Shown: in pieces, positions 1 through 11,337 of the stretch
Numbering within the stretch: position 1 is the first letter of the stretch
How the letters are laid out: every line of letters begins with the position of its first letter
DNA from: Pestalotiopsis fici W106-1
Lineage: Eukaryota > Ascomycota > Sordariomycetes > Amphisphaeriales > Sporocadaceae
Length of the DNA: 64,000 nt
Reading direction: 5' to 3'
NCBI RefSeq assembly: GCF_000516985.1
Contig: NW_006917106.1
Coordinates: 183,024-247,023, forward strand
Notes under the pieces: generated by a model
Seen by the model: only the letters and a program-made list of their open reading frames with translations
Told to the model about the DNA's origin: nothing
Database searches by the model: none
Translations under genes and position numbers: made by a program

Positions 1-387
1 GCAGCGACTCGCCTATTATTGCTTTGATGTTTGGTGGGGGGTAATTTTTTTTTTAATCCCCTTTGCCAAAACGATGGAGGAGGGAGAAAAAGTATCAGGA
101 TATGCTCACTTGCTCTGCCACCTAGTTGCACTGACAAGATTATGTGCTTGCTTCTTGCTTTATTCGCAAATTCAATTTCATCAATCACTGGCAACCTAAG
201 TTGACACCTGTCTGTCATCCCCTTAGTGGAATAAATGATATAAACCTTGATTACGAAATCGTCCCGTCAATGAATGAATCTCAACGCTGTCGACGTCGAC
301 CGCATCCGTAACATTGCGCTGGTCATTTACTTTATCTATTTTATCCTTTTCAACCTCAACCGCATCAAGTTCTTGATCGCGACAACC
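1..387. other. Upstream region of the first LEA-like gene
   Basis: No gene is seen here. Two CCCCT pentamers (58-62 and 219-223) match the fungal stress-response element core. Such a short motif also occurs by chance, so this is only a hint of stress regulation. An in-frame ATG at 274 would add a 38-residue hydrophobic leader to the next gene but has a poorer context than the ATG at 388. Confidence 0.4.
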
Positions 388-3300
388 ATGGCCGACACGG
401 CGGGGCCACAGACTCCCAGTAGAAAGCTGTTCAAGGCGGCGTCAAAGACTAAAACACCGCCTGTCAGGAAGCAACATAGTATCTCGGTGACTCCCAGGAG
501 CGCAGAACCAGCGTCTGCAAAGTCTTCCAGTCCGAGTCCCGGTCTATTTAGAAAGCCCTCGGGAGCGACGCCAAAGCTCGTCAGAAAAGCTTCCTCGCAC
601 GTTCAATCGACGCCTTCCAAGCCAGCGCCCGAAGATATCATCAAGTCAACGCCACTGGCACCCCTTAGCACAGGTACCAAGATTTTTGTCGCAAAGCGCC
701 GCAAGGCAGACAGCGTTGCTTCAGACACGACGGGCAACACGCCCATTGGGCTCATAGATAATGACGTTCTCACGCCTACGGATATGGGTGCCAGCCACGA
801 CGACCCCAACGCCCCAGACCTAGACCCAGAGACCCTCTCCAAAGAGTCGTCGATGGTCATGACGGGAGCTGCAGGGGGTCTCCCCGACCACGACTCCACA
901 ATACCAGGGTCGCCTGGAGTACAACAATTCGAAACAGCCACGGATGCGACAAGGAGCCCGTCCAAGCGAGCCACCGATCCGCTCATTGAAGATGCTCGTC
1001 AGGTTCCCAAGCAGACTACTGGCGCTGGTGACCATGATGTTGAATCTAAGAATACAAGAAGAAAAGAAGAAAATGAGGGAGAAAAATTTACGGAAGAAAC
1101 ATCACCCCAGGACTCAACTAGCAGACAACACGAGTCACAGCAGCACAGCACAACCAGCTCTGTTGATGAGCGGGACATGCCGAGCGACCTGGCCCAATAC
1201 TTCACTAACCAGGGCAACCATGAAATGAGCGAGTTTGTCAAAGCCCTCTTAGCACCATCAGAAGATCCTACATCCACAGTGATCAGCGCGCTCGGTTTGA
1301 CCCACGAGTCTGGACAAGCCGCTGCCGATAAAGTTCGCGACGACGCAGAACATCAGCCGCCTATCACAGAAACTCAAAACCAGAAGCAATCGCGCACTGC
1401 GACTAGCGAAGCAGTCCCCGAGACGCTGAGCAATCCCCAAGACAGCATACACGGGTTTCCAGAAGTATCGAGCCATCCGTTTGACGAGCTACCGACCAAT
1501 GACGAGCTTATCATCTCAGACCCTGTGAACAGTCAATCGCAAGACAAGACAATTATACCGCGGGATGCGGACGAGAAAAGCGGACACGGCATCAGTGGAT
1601 TTCCTGACGTGTCAACAAACGCCGTAGAGGAGCTGCCAAACAACGACGATTTGGTAGTTGAACCAACAAGCAGAGCAAAGGATACTTTGCCGAAGGGTAG
1701 TAACAATCATACAATACCATTACGGCAACCGGCAACGAGCACGGACAAGACACGCGATACTACGAGCGGGTTCTCCGACGGGTCGTCAAAACCCATTGAT
1801 GCGCTGCCGGCACCACACGAAAATCCAACAGCAGCAGCAGTGGTTGGCGCTACCAATACGGCCCCCGCAAATATTAAGGTGTCGGGCGCCACAGAAGCTT
1901 TACCAGCAGCCGCCATAGCACCGACAGCTCCAACGACTGCAGCTCCAGCAACGGGACAAGCCACCGGCGACAAAGTTGCCCGCGACGCGTCGCAAACACG
2001 GAAACTTGCAGAGGTTGCTGCTTCCCCCAACACCACCACCACCGACACCACCACCATTACTGCTAGTGCTGCTGATTCCAGACACGACAACAAGATTGGA
2101 CTTCCTGACATTGAGGGCATTGTCAAAGGCGGAGACATTACTGCTAGCGACCATATTGGAAAGCCTCTGGATCTCAGTGGCTCCATCTCCAGTCGTCCGC
2201 AAGACCTCCAGTCCGAAGGGGAGGACTTGCATCAAGCGGCCAGACGTGAGTCTACGACAGAGGACAAGGCGGGGGTACCTAGTTCGTCACATTATCTCAA
2301 CGACGGCGCCATCATCAGTGAAGCGACACAAAATCCGGCAGTGTTACGGGATCAGGTCGCACCGCTGAGAGAAGACGCCCGCGACACGGCGGACTCGCTT
2401 CCGTCCAAGTCAACCAAGACAGCGCCAACGGCGAACGGATTTGCGCAGGCTGCAATGGCTGGAGCTCAGGAGGACCTCGCGGCGAAAGCGCCGCAGCAGC
2501 CAAGCGCGTCGGATGCCACCGGCCACGCCACCAGCAATGAAGCTGCTGGAGGCATTCAAGCACAGGCTGACAACATGGGCAAGCCTGCTCATATCAATAG
2601 GCGCATCGACATACCTTTGCCTAGGCCAGAGCGACCTTCTTCTTCTTCCAAGTCGGGATTACACATGCCCGAAGTCGACAATCTGCGGAGCACAGAGGGC
2701 CTGCCCAACGTCAATGATCTGGATGACCCGCCAGAAGAGTTCCTGGACCCATCAGTGCACTCACCACAGCAGCCTTCGGCGAACATATCTCCTATTCCCA
2801 AAATTCAAAAGGTCAATCCCATTGACAGCCAACCACCACCCGATCTTGCCAGATTAGCCAACGGCCTCGGTGGCCACAGCATTGATGACGTTGGAAACAT
2901 TGTGGACAATTCTGGCAAAGTGCTGGGACATGCTACAGGCGACCTGCCTTCCATGATTGGCAAGAAGGTCGCCGACAATGGCGAGGTCTACGGCGACAGT
3001 GGCGAACTCATTGGCTATGTCACGGAGAATTTCACTGGCCACCCGCCACCAACAGCTTCCGAGACAAACAAGTCAAGCGCGAGTAGAGATACACCCTTGC
3101 CCGGGGGTCTGCGTGTTGATCTAGAGGGAAATATCCTCGACGCCTCTGGTAATGTCATTGGAAAGATGCACAGCAAGCCAGGCCAGCCCACCAACGCTCT
3201 GGCACCGTATAATGGCAAGGAAGAGAGTGCACCAAGGAATGAAACCAATGGGGAACAAGGACAATCGGACAACGAAAAGCCGAGGGCCAAATTCGACGAG

Positions 3301-3432
3301 GGAGGGATTCCAGCCGACATTTTTCTGGATGTCAAGTCTACACCAGACGGGATTCAACTGACAATCAGAATACCGACAATCTTCAAGCAGGAGACACGGC
3401 AGACGGCGGAAGCATCGTCTTCTTCCGCATGA
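388..3432 (+). CDS. Large hydrophilic DUF3659 repeat protein (LEA-like)
   Basis: A single-exon gene of 1014 aa if translation begins at ATG 388, which sits in an ACAACCATGGCC context. The frame is also open to an ATG at 274, but those extra 38 residues are hydrophobic and look like translated 5' leader. The protein is low-complexity and rich in Ser, Thr, Asp and Glu, with no membrane segment. Near the C-terminus (about residues 825-930) are DUF3659-type repeats of the pattern V-D-x-x-G-N-I-(V/L)-D-x-S-G-(K/N)-V-(I/L)-G. A conserved-looking tail rich in beta residues follows (about 977-1001). Three copies of a short G-F-x-x-V-S...E-L-P-x-N-D motif lie in the middle. Proteins with these repeats in fungi are usually annotated as LEA-domain or cell-wall-associated. 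Its biochemical role is unknown; a protective, chaperone-like role is an inference. Confidence 0.85.
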   Translation: MADTAGPQTPSRKLFKAASKTKTPPVRKQHSISVTPRSAEPASAKSSSPSPGLFRKPSGATPKLVRKASSHVQSTPSKPAPEDIIKSTPLAPLSTGTKIFVAKRRKADSVASDTTGNTPIGLIDNDVLTPTDMGASHDDPNAPDLDPETLSKESSMVMTGAAGGLPDHDSTIPGSPGVQQFETATDATRSPSKRATDPLIEDARQVPKQTTGAGDHDVESKNTRRKEENEGEKFTEETSPQDSTSRQHESQQHSTTSSVDERDMPSDLAQYFTNQGNHEMSEFVKALLAPSEDPTSTVISALGLTHESGQAAADKVRDDAEHQPPITETQNQKQSRTATSEAVPETLSNPQDSIHGFPEVSSHPFDELPTNDELIISDPVNSQSQDKTIIPRDADEKSGHGISGFPDVSTNAVEELPNNDDLVVEPTSRAKDTLPKGSNNHTIPLRQPATSTDKTRDTTSGFSDGSSKPIDALPAPHENPTAAAVVGATNTAPANIKVSGATEALPAAAIAPTAPTTAAPATGQATGDKVARDASQTRKLAEVAASPNTTTTDTTTITASAADSRHDNKIGLPDIEGIVKGGDITASDHIGKPLDLSGSISSRPQDLQSEGEDLHQAARRESTTEDKAGVPSSSHYLNDGAIISEATQNPAVLRDQVAPLREDARDTADSLPSKSTKTAPTANGFAQAAMAGAQEDLAAKAPQQPSASDATGHATSNEAAGGIQAQADNMGKPAHINRRIDIPLPRPERPSSSSKSGLHMPEVDNLRSTEGLPNVNDLDDPPEEFLDPSVHSPQQPSANISPIPKIQKVNPIDSQPPPDLARLANGLGGHSIDDVGNIVDNSGKVLGHATGDLPSMIGKKVADNGEVYGDSGELIGYVTENFTGHPPPTASETNKSSASRDTPLPGGLRVDLEGNILDASGNVIGKMHSKPGQPTNALAPYNGKEESAPRNETNGEQGQSDNEKPRAKFDEGGIPADIFLDVKSTPDGIQLTIRIPTIFKQETRQTAEASSSSA

Positions 3433-6328
3433 TGGGAATATCAAACAGCGACGGTGATGCTCACCTGACAATGGTTTGATTGAACTGTTGTACTTCTCAA
3501 AGTATAAGAGATTGTGACTATTTTCTTCATCATAATGGTATATAGTGGTTATGACGGAGACATTGCATGAGGTTAGAAACATCGAGGTCATGCATTTGAC
3601 GGATTTATTGCACCTAACGTGTCGATTTCACTTGTATCAATATATGTTACTGTACCTTTTGACTTCAAGTCGCTACTGTACTCGGCTGTTGTCAAGCTTG
3701 CATACGAGAAGTCTAAAATGCCTACACAGCATGGCAAGTATCTACATACATACCTACACCTGCCCACCAGGACGCAAAGGTAACATTGGAGTTGTCATGT
3801 TCTCATGACTAATGATATGGCTCGGGCGGCGGTTGCTTGGAATTTTAGGTGGGGCAGTAGGCTGAATGGCGCCGCAAGGAGAAGGGACTGGTGAGAGCGA
3901 ATTGGAAAGTACTCTGTAGATGATGTGTGCATACTCGGGTATTGTGCCTTTGCTTGCCCACAGACAAAGGGCCTGCGCCATAGTTTAACCAGAAATGACG
4001 TTTCAAAGTTCTTTTTCGCTGATGGTAAGTACATAGTCCCGGCAGATTCATGTTACATGGAGAGGTGTGGAGAGGGTGTGTATGCCTGTGTGTATGCGTG
4101 TGGCTTGAGGTGGGCAGAAAAACCGGTTCTGGGTGTGTAGGATTCGTGTCTCGCGATAGTCAGGGTGACGTGAAGGGTGGCAGGGTCCCCGCAGTATAAT
4201 CTAGTGACCAGCGAATAGCAGCATGCCGCCCGCCACGAGCCTGGACAGTTTTCCTTGTTATGCCCGCCCGCACTTACGCCACGCCCACGCCAGCAAGTAG
4301 CCCCAGCAGCCCGAATTTGGGCTCAACGGTCGGTTCAATCTGAGACTCATTACTTGCTTTACTAGATGCAAGCGCTAGCACTTAGTCGACACGATCGCAC
4401 CAAATCCCTAGGTTAGCATACCGTAGGCTGGCATTCCGGTATTCTTTTTATTCTTTGTTTCTTTTTAGCCTCATGTTTAGCACTAATATAGTCCCTAAAT
4501 TGGCACCTACATTATAGCGTAGTACATGAACAGGTAGTTGCAGTGTACGCGTTGCCAGCTCCGCACGTCCACGAAAACCCGATCGATGTCTTGATTGCTA
4601 ATTGGCCATGTGCAGGATTCAGAAGAAGAAAAAAGAACCACTGGCGGAGAATACATACTGAAACGCTGAACTAGGACGATAGGGACAACTCCGTCTGTTT
4701 TCCGGAGGAGCGCTCGTCTCTTTTCTACCCAAGTAGACATTCCATACGGAGCTATCTCATATCATGCCAGGCCGAGAGTCAAAGAAAAAAAGCCCATGTT
4801 TTCTCTACCTTAACCTAGGTGTTATAGTGGGTAATATGCCTCTAGCACCACTACTAACGACTATTTTCTGAGGCCCACCCAACCCCATCAGCAAACGGGC
4901 TTGCGGGCGGCAATGAGCCTCGGAAAGCCAAGCGAGCTGGGCCCTGGGTTTACTGGGTTGCTGGGCCCTCACCTGCTCACCTCACCACCCCCCCCTGCCC
5001 ATATTCAACTCAAATAAAGTGGCCAGGACGATGCTAACTAGTTTGTGGGTGTGGCTCCGGTGGGTGGCTGATGCAGCTCGCGCAAACTACATTCCTTCTC
5101 TGCCAAGTTTCCATACCTGCCTGTTCCATGTCGTGTAAGTCCAGACTTCACTCTCTGACACGGAAATGCAGGCATAGTATGTGACCTCTTGTCTCCGCGT
5201 CCGAGTCCGCGCCTGGCCTTTCCTCTCGATCCTATGCCAAACTCCACACGATCGAGATCTCCACCGTGTTGTCTTATAGTCCACCCGGGGGGGTCTGGTC
5301 AGATTGGATAGACGAGATATGCCATGGGCCGCGTCTGGGCGAGCATCTTGAAGTACCTTGTGGCAGAGAATCTTGTTTTTATTCCCTGTTTTGGTCTCGG
5401 CTAACCAATCAGGGTGCTGCCTCTCTCCGACCACCAGCGCATGGCCGTCCCAACCGTGCCCACCGCCACGACAGAACAGTTACAGAAACTCTACTCTCTC
5501 TCGTCACATTCTAATCATATTGCACCAGCCCGGTGAGCCACAGAAAACGAACATTGCCCCTCCACTCCAAAGTCCTCCCTAGCTAGGTCCCGCTGGTCCC
5601 TGCTACCGCGGGTGGCCGAAAGTGATCGGCACGCCTCGGCCTGGTCCCCAAGTAGATCATCGACCTGTAGCCGCATGTGTGGCTTGACCTCATCGGAGCA
5701 TAAGCGAGCAACTTCTACCAGTACCTCCCTACCGTGACCCTCCTTCATGACGTTCTGCTTCATATACTTCTTCTACATGACGTCGAAGAAGTGGCTGCAG
5801 AAAGGGTCCTGGCTCGAATAGCAATGCTGAAACAAGTAGCACAGAGGAGGAGAAACCAGCCATGGGAGACGTCAAGCGCCTATAGCTCTTACCCCAACTG
5901 CTACCTAGCAGTTCCCAGAAGCTCGTTGCTTTCTCGTCGTGTGTTATCCCGTTAGTCAGGCTGGGGTGTAGCTGTGAAGCTACCCAGTATGATTGCCTGA
6001 TGTGACGTAAGTGATTGGAGCTTCTCTTCCAGTTGCTTTCTTGTATTGAGACTCGAGGGATCACGATAGGCTTTTGTCTTTTTCTTTTACCCATTGCCCA
6101 TTCTCTTAAATACAAAACTCTCCTGCTCTTGTATTTTCTCTATAGTCTTACTTTTAATTCTTCATTCTTATGACCAACAACACTGTAAAACAGACAGTAG
6201 TGACTACCCAACCCACTGCTACAGAAATCAAAACCGAAATAACTACACAACTACCTGATAACCTCTTACCCTTGAAAGAAACACTTGCACCTCTTATTCA
6301 CTCTACCTATACCCAGAACTCCGCAATC
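3433..6328. other. Long intergenic region between two LEA-like genes
   Basis: Roughly 2.9 kb with no supportable gene. Short open frames on both strands (for example around 5515-6115, minus) have no recognisable domain or codon signature. The last 250 bases are rich in T and C, as in promoters of highly expressed fungal genes, and contain an alternative in-frame ATG at 6170 for the next gene. Confidence 0.4.
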
Positions 6329-9300
6329 ATGAGCTCGCAAGTTGGCAGCGCACAGAAGAAAGTACAGTCCGAGTTGCCAGAGACACCAACCAAGGCCGGC
6401 CAGCCCCTTTCAGAGTCCAAGCTGGACACTTCGGCACCACGCTCCATCCCAGATATCAACGACTCAGAAACGCAATCCCAAGATGCCGATGTCTCCAATT
6501 CCGGCGAGGGCGAGGAGGGCGAGATGGTACCGGCCGCAGGCCGTATCAATGAGAAGGGAGAGGTAATTGACGACGATGGCAATGCAATTGGCAGGGTCAC
6601 AAAGGGCAGCGCAAAAGACTTTGTAGACTTTGTCGTTACCCAGGAAGGTGACATCCTAGATTCCAATGGTGGTGTTGTCGGCAAGGCTGAGCCGCTGGAA
6701 GACGTTGCCTCCAGACTCGATGACCACTACACCACAACCTCTAGAGAGCACGTTGACACAGTGACGGGCGCTGCGGGCGATGAGACGCCGAGCGGCGGTG
6801 GTCTCGGCGGTGCATTGGGCGGAGTCGGCAACTTGGCCAAGGGCGCAACCAGCGGAATCGGCAAGACGGCCAAGGGTCTCACGGGTGCCGTTGGTGATAC
6901 AACCAAGGGTGTCACGGACACGGTCGGTGGCGCGACGGGTACCCAGGAGGTGACTGATAAGCTGGGTGATACGGTCAAGGGTACCACAGATACCGTTGGC
7001 GACACCACCGAGGGTGCCACTGGCGCAGTCGGTGAAACCGCAAAGGGCGTCACCGACACAGCTGATGAAGCCACAAAACCCGTCACCGACACTGTAGATG
7101 ACGCCACGGGTGGTGTTACTGGCAAGGTCGGCGAGACGGCCGAAGGCGTAACCGAGACGGCCGGTGAGACTTTGGAAGGTGCCGGCGACAAGGTATGCAG
7201 CTATTTCCGGGCCAAAACGCCATGATCTCCTTCAATCATCGCTAACACACTGATTGTACCAGGTTGGCGAGACTACCGAAGGCGCTACGGACACACTCGG
7301 AGAAGGTGTCGAGGGTGTCAAGGGCACTGCAGAGGAGGGCGTCGAGGGCGCCAAGGACACTGCAGAGGAGGGCGTCGAGGGCGCCAAGGACACTGCAGAG
7401 GAGGGCGTCGAGGGCGCCAAGGACACTGCAGAGGAGGGCGTCGAGGGCGCCAAGGATACTGCAGAGGAAGGTGTCGAAGGCGTCGAGGGCGTGAAAGACA
7501 CCGCCGACGAAGGTGTGGAGGGCGTCAAGGACACCACCGAGGAGGGTGTTGAAGGCACCGAAGGCAAGGTCAGTTTTTCCGCATTTTCCTTGACACAACA
7601 GGTCATAAACTAAACTTCCATCTGCAGCTTGACGAGACTGCCGAGGGTGCCGAGGGTGCCGTCGATGAAGCGGGCGAGACCATTGAGGGAGCCAAGCCTG
7701 CTCTCGATGAAGATGGTAACCCCATTGAAGGCGCCGAGGGTGCCATCGGTGAAGCGGGAGAGGCCGTTGAGGGAGCCAAGCCTGCTCTCGATGAAGATGG
7801 CAACCCTATTGAAGGCGCCGAGCAAGCCCTTGACGAAGCTGGCAAGCCCATCGAAGGTGCAGAGGGTGCCGTCGACGAGGCCGGTGAAGCTGTCGAAGGT
7901 GCCAAGGGTGCTGTCGACGAGGACGGCAACCCCATTGAGGGTGTCGAGGGCGAAATTCCACTCGATGAAAATGGAAATCCCATCGAAGATCTGAAGGCGC
8001 CCATTGAGATCCCGGAATTCGCTCCCACTGTTGCTGGCAAGGTCATTGCCATGTTTGAGGGCCCCTTCACCGTGGCCGAGGATGGCCAAGTCACCGATCA
8101 GAATGGCAAGATCCTTGGTAACCTTGCCAAGGATACCGATATCCAGAATCTCATCGGCAAGGAGATTAAAGGAATCGACGAACATGGCAACTTGCTCGGC
8201 GACAACGAAACTGTCCTAGGCAAGGTCGACCTCGTCCCTGAGGGCACCATCGTAGAGCGCATCAAGGACGAGGTTCCCGAGGCTGCTGAGCGTTTGGATG
8301 CTCTCGAGGAGGCTAAGAACAAGCTCCCCGATATCTCCATCTTGGAAGGTCTCACCATTAACAAGGCCGGCAACGTTGTCGACGACAAGGGCAACGTCAT
8401 GGGTCGTATCAAGAGCGGCGAGCTTAAGAAGCTCATTGGCAAGCAGCCCGACGAGAAGGGTCAGATTTGGGATGGCCGCGGCAACGTCATTGGCGAGGTT
8501 GAGGTTGTCCCTGACGCCATTGAGAATTTGGCTTCACCTTTCGAGGACTTCCCTGACGCCATTGTGGACAAGAACGGCGTCGTCGTCTTTGAGGGTCGCC
8601 AAGTTGGTGTCGTTTCTGAAGGCGACATTGAGAAGCTGATTGGCAAGAAGGTTGATGCTGACGGCGATATCCTTGACAAGAACGGCAACGTCATCGGCAA
8701 GGCCGAAAGGAAGGAATTTGAAGAGCCTGTTGCGGAGCCCGAGCCCGAGCCCGAACAGACTGACTACTCCATGCTCAAGGACAAGAAGATCAACAAGTTT
8801 GGCAACGCTGTCGACGACAAAGGCCAAGTCTGGGGACGTGTTGTCCAGGGCGTTCTCAAGAACCTCATCGGTAAAAAGGTCGGAGACAATGGTGAGGTCT
8901 TCAACGATGCCGGAAAGGTTATCGGCAAGGTCGAGCCTGTTCCCGATGAGGAGCGTGAGGACTACAAGGAGCCCTCACCATTCGAGGACTTCCCTGGCGC
9001 TACCGTTGGTGATGAGGGCAAAGTTCTGTTCAACGGTGAACAGGTTGGTATCGTTGTGGATGGTGATGCCAAGAAGCTGAAGGGCAAGCCCGTCGATGCC
9101 GACGGTGACATTCTTGATAGAAATGGTAACCTGCTCGGCCATGCAGAGCGCTGGGAGAAGCCTGAAGAAGAACCCGAGCCCGAGGTTGACAACTCCTCCC
9201 TCGCTGGCAAGCGCATCAACAAGGCCGGTAACGCGGTGGATAGCCATGGTGACATCTATGGTCGCGTCATCGAGGGTGACCTCAAGCGTCTGATTGGCAA

Positions 9301-10630
9301 GATGTGCGACAAGCAAGGCTTTATCCGCAACGAAGGTGGTGATGTTATCGGTAAGGCTGAGCTCATTCCTGAGGCCGAGCGTGAGGGCCTTAAGGAAGGT
9401 CCCTTCACTGAGCTTCCTGGCTGCACTGTCAACAAGGAGGGTCACGTTGTGACTCCCGGTGGCGATATTGTTGGTCGTCTTGTCTCTGGTGACCCAAAGA
9501 TTCTCTTTGGCCGTGCTGTTGACGACGATGGTGACATTTTGGACAAGAATGGCAACGTTCTTGGCCACGCCGAGCGTTGGGAACCCGAGGAGGTTGCCAA
9601 GGATGTCAACCCCATGTCCGGTCGCAAGGTCAACCGTGAGGGCAACGTTGTTGATGAGAACGGAGATATCATCGGCAAGCTGACCAGCGGTGATTTGAGC
9701 AAGTGCGCCGGCAAGAAGATTGACGATGACGGCGATGTTGTCGACCAGAAGGGTAGCATCGTGGGTCATGTTTCTCTGCTCGAAGATATTCCCGAGCCCG
9801 AGCCCGAGCCTGTAGAGGAAGAATCAGAGGAGGACCGCCAGAAGCGTTTGCAACTGGAGCAGGACCGCAAGATTGCAGCACAGATTTGCGTCTGCATTGA
9901 GCATTCTCTTGACAAGATTCGCCCAATCTGCAAGATGATCATGGAGGTTTGTTTAACTTCACTCCCATCTACGAGGCTATCTACTAACAACTCAATAGAA
10001 CATCGACAGAGCTGAACGTACCCCAGAGGACGAGCGTGATGAGGAGGAACTCGTCAAGGTCGTGAAGCCTCTCATTGAGGAGGGTGGTAAGATCTTGACT
10101 GAGGCAAACGGTGTCATTCGTGGCCTCGACCCTGACGGCCGTATCTCTGCCAATGCCAAGCACAAGACAGCTGCTCGCGAGGCTACTCCCGAGGAGTATC
10201 ATCTTGCAGATCTCCTCAAGGAGCTGACGGGTACCGTCACGGAGACCATTGAGAATGCCAAGCGCAAGCTTGAGGACATGAAATATGCCAAGAAGGAACT
10301 TAACCCTCTCTGGGGTCTTTTGGCTGAGCCTCTTTTCCAGATCATCGCCGCTGTTGGCTTGTTGCTCAGCGGAGTGTTAGGTCTTGTTGGAAAGTTGCTG
10401 AATGGCCTTGGACTGGGTGGACTTGTCAATAACCTGCTTGGCGGACTTGGTCTCACCAAGGTTCTTGATGGTCTCGGACTTGGAAGCATTGTCGGAGCTG
10501 TCACTGGACAGGATGACAAGAAGAAGAAGTAAGTTAACACTCCAACCCTACCGTCAGCGCAGACCTGATACTAATTGGCTTTTGTCATAGGGGCAAGAGT
10601 GGTGGCAGCAAATTCCTTGGAATCATTTGA
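6329..10630 (+). CDS. Giant LEA / DUF3659 repeat protein with DUF6987-like C-terminus
   Basis: Five exons: 6329-7192, 7263-7568, 7628-9946, 9999-10528 and 10591-10630. All introns are GT-AG, 52-70 nt, and give a continuous frame of 1352 aa. ATG 6329 (ATCATGAGC) is preferred; ATG 6170 would add 53 residues but has T at -3. Domains in order: acidic low-complexity head; one DUF3659 repeat (about 70-130); a long amphipathic LEA region of 11-residue units such as V-E-G-A-K-D-T-A-E-E-G (about 160-390); D-E-D-G-N-P-I-E-G units (about 390-510); eight further DUF3659 units (about 570-1110); a charged helical segment; a Gly/Leu-rich hydrophobic hairpin-like stretch; and a basic K-K-K-K tail. LEA repeats are typically disordered when hydrated and helical when dried. 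Membrane association through the hydrophobic C-terminus is an inference. Confidence 0.9.
7329..7460 (+). repeat. Near-perfect 33-bp tandem repeat, four copies, inside the LEA gene
   Basis: Units begin at 7329, 7362, 7395 and 7428 and are identical except for one C-to-T change in the last. A fifth, diverged unit starts at 7461. Each unit encodes one 11-residue LEA motif, so copy-number change keeps the reading frame. Confidence 0.9.
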
Positions 10631-11337
10631 TTCCATTCAACCACTACATAATGCATCTGTAATGTAATTTTACTTGAGGATAGTAGCGTAATGGTCTTTT
10701 TATTTTGGGGGGCTACGAGTAATGATTCCTGTATGATTTTCATTTCAACGACAAGGTTGGGTTACTTCAAAACAAAAATGTGGGCTTTCTTGTTGGTCAT
10801 ATAGTATAGTCTCACAATTTTTAAATGTTACTTTTAAAAATCTCAACATCTCCCTGTGTGTGATTGAACCATGTTAGGCAGTTCATGGGTAGGCAAAAGT
10901 TGCATCAAATTACAGCTAATCACTGCCTGCTCATACTACAGTTGCAGATTGGCGTATACTCGAACACAGGCACATGGTCAAGTTCGAGTTTTCAACAGGA
11001 ACAGGAAGTAACATTTGAAAAAACTCTAATTCATAAAATGACGTTAGACATGACGTAGAGTCCAGGAACTGGTGTGTAGGGTCAACTAGTGGCAGTATTG
11101 GCCAGCGCATGGGAGTACGACTACGCTACCGGTTATCTAAGGCAGGCTTGGTCCTCGAGACTATCCACTTCCCTGTTTGATGCTTGGAGGGTGGTGTGGC
11201 TGGTCAGGTGGCGTTCTCGAGTCCTTTGACCCAAGAGAAGTATTCAAAGTTCATCCTATATCCCTTTCCCTACTTGACAATAACGAATACTGCTCAGGTC
11301 ACTTCCATTATCTTAGTATTTATATTTGACCACCAAA
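10631..11337. other. Intergenic region
   Basis: About 700 bases, AT-rich just after the LEA stop codon. It holds the 3' UTR and the promoter of the next gene. No gene is seen; the open frame at 10864-11058 has no features of a protein gene. Confidence 0.4.

Noticed and set aside
5515..6115. Overlapping minus-strand frames upstream of the giant LEA gene
   Set aside because: No motifs or splice signals, and they overlap the probable promoter and leader.
7232..7606. Minus-strand frames with Ser/Thr/Pro repeats opposite the LEA repeats
   Set aside because: They are mirror images of the GC-rich tandem repeat on the coding strand, without splice or start support.
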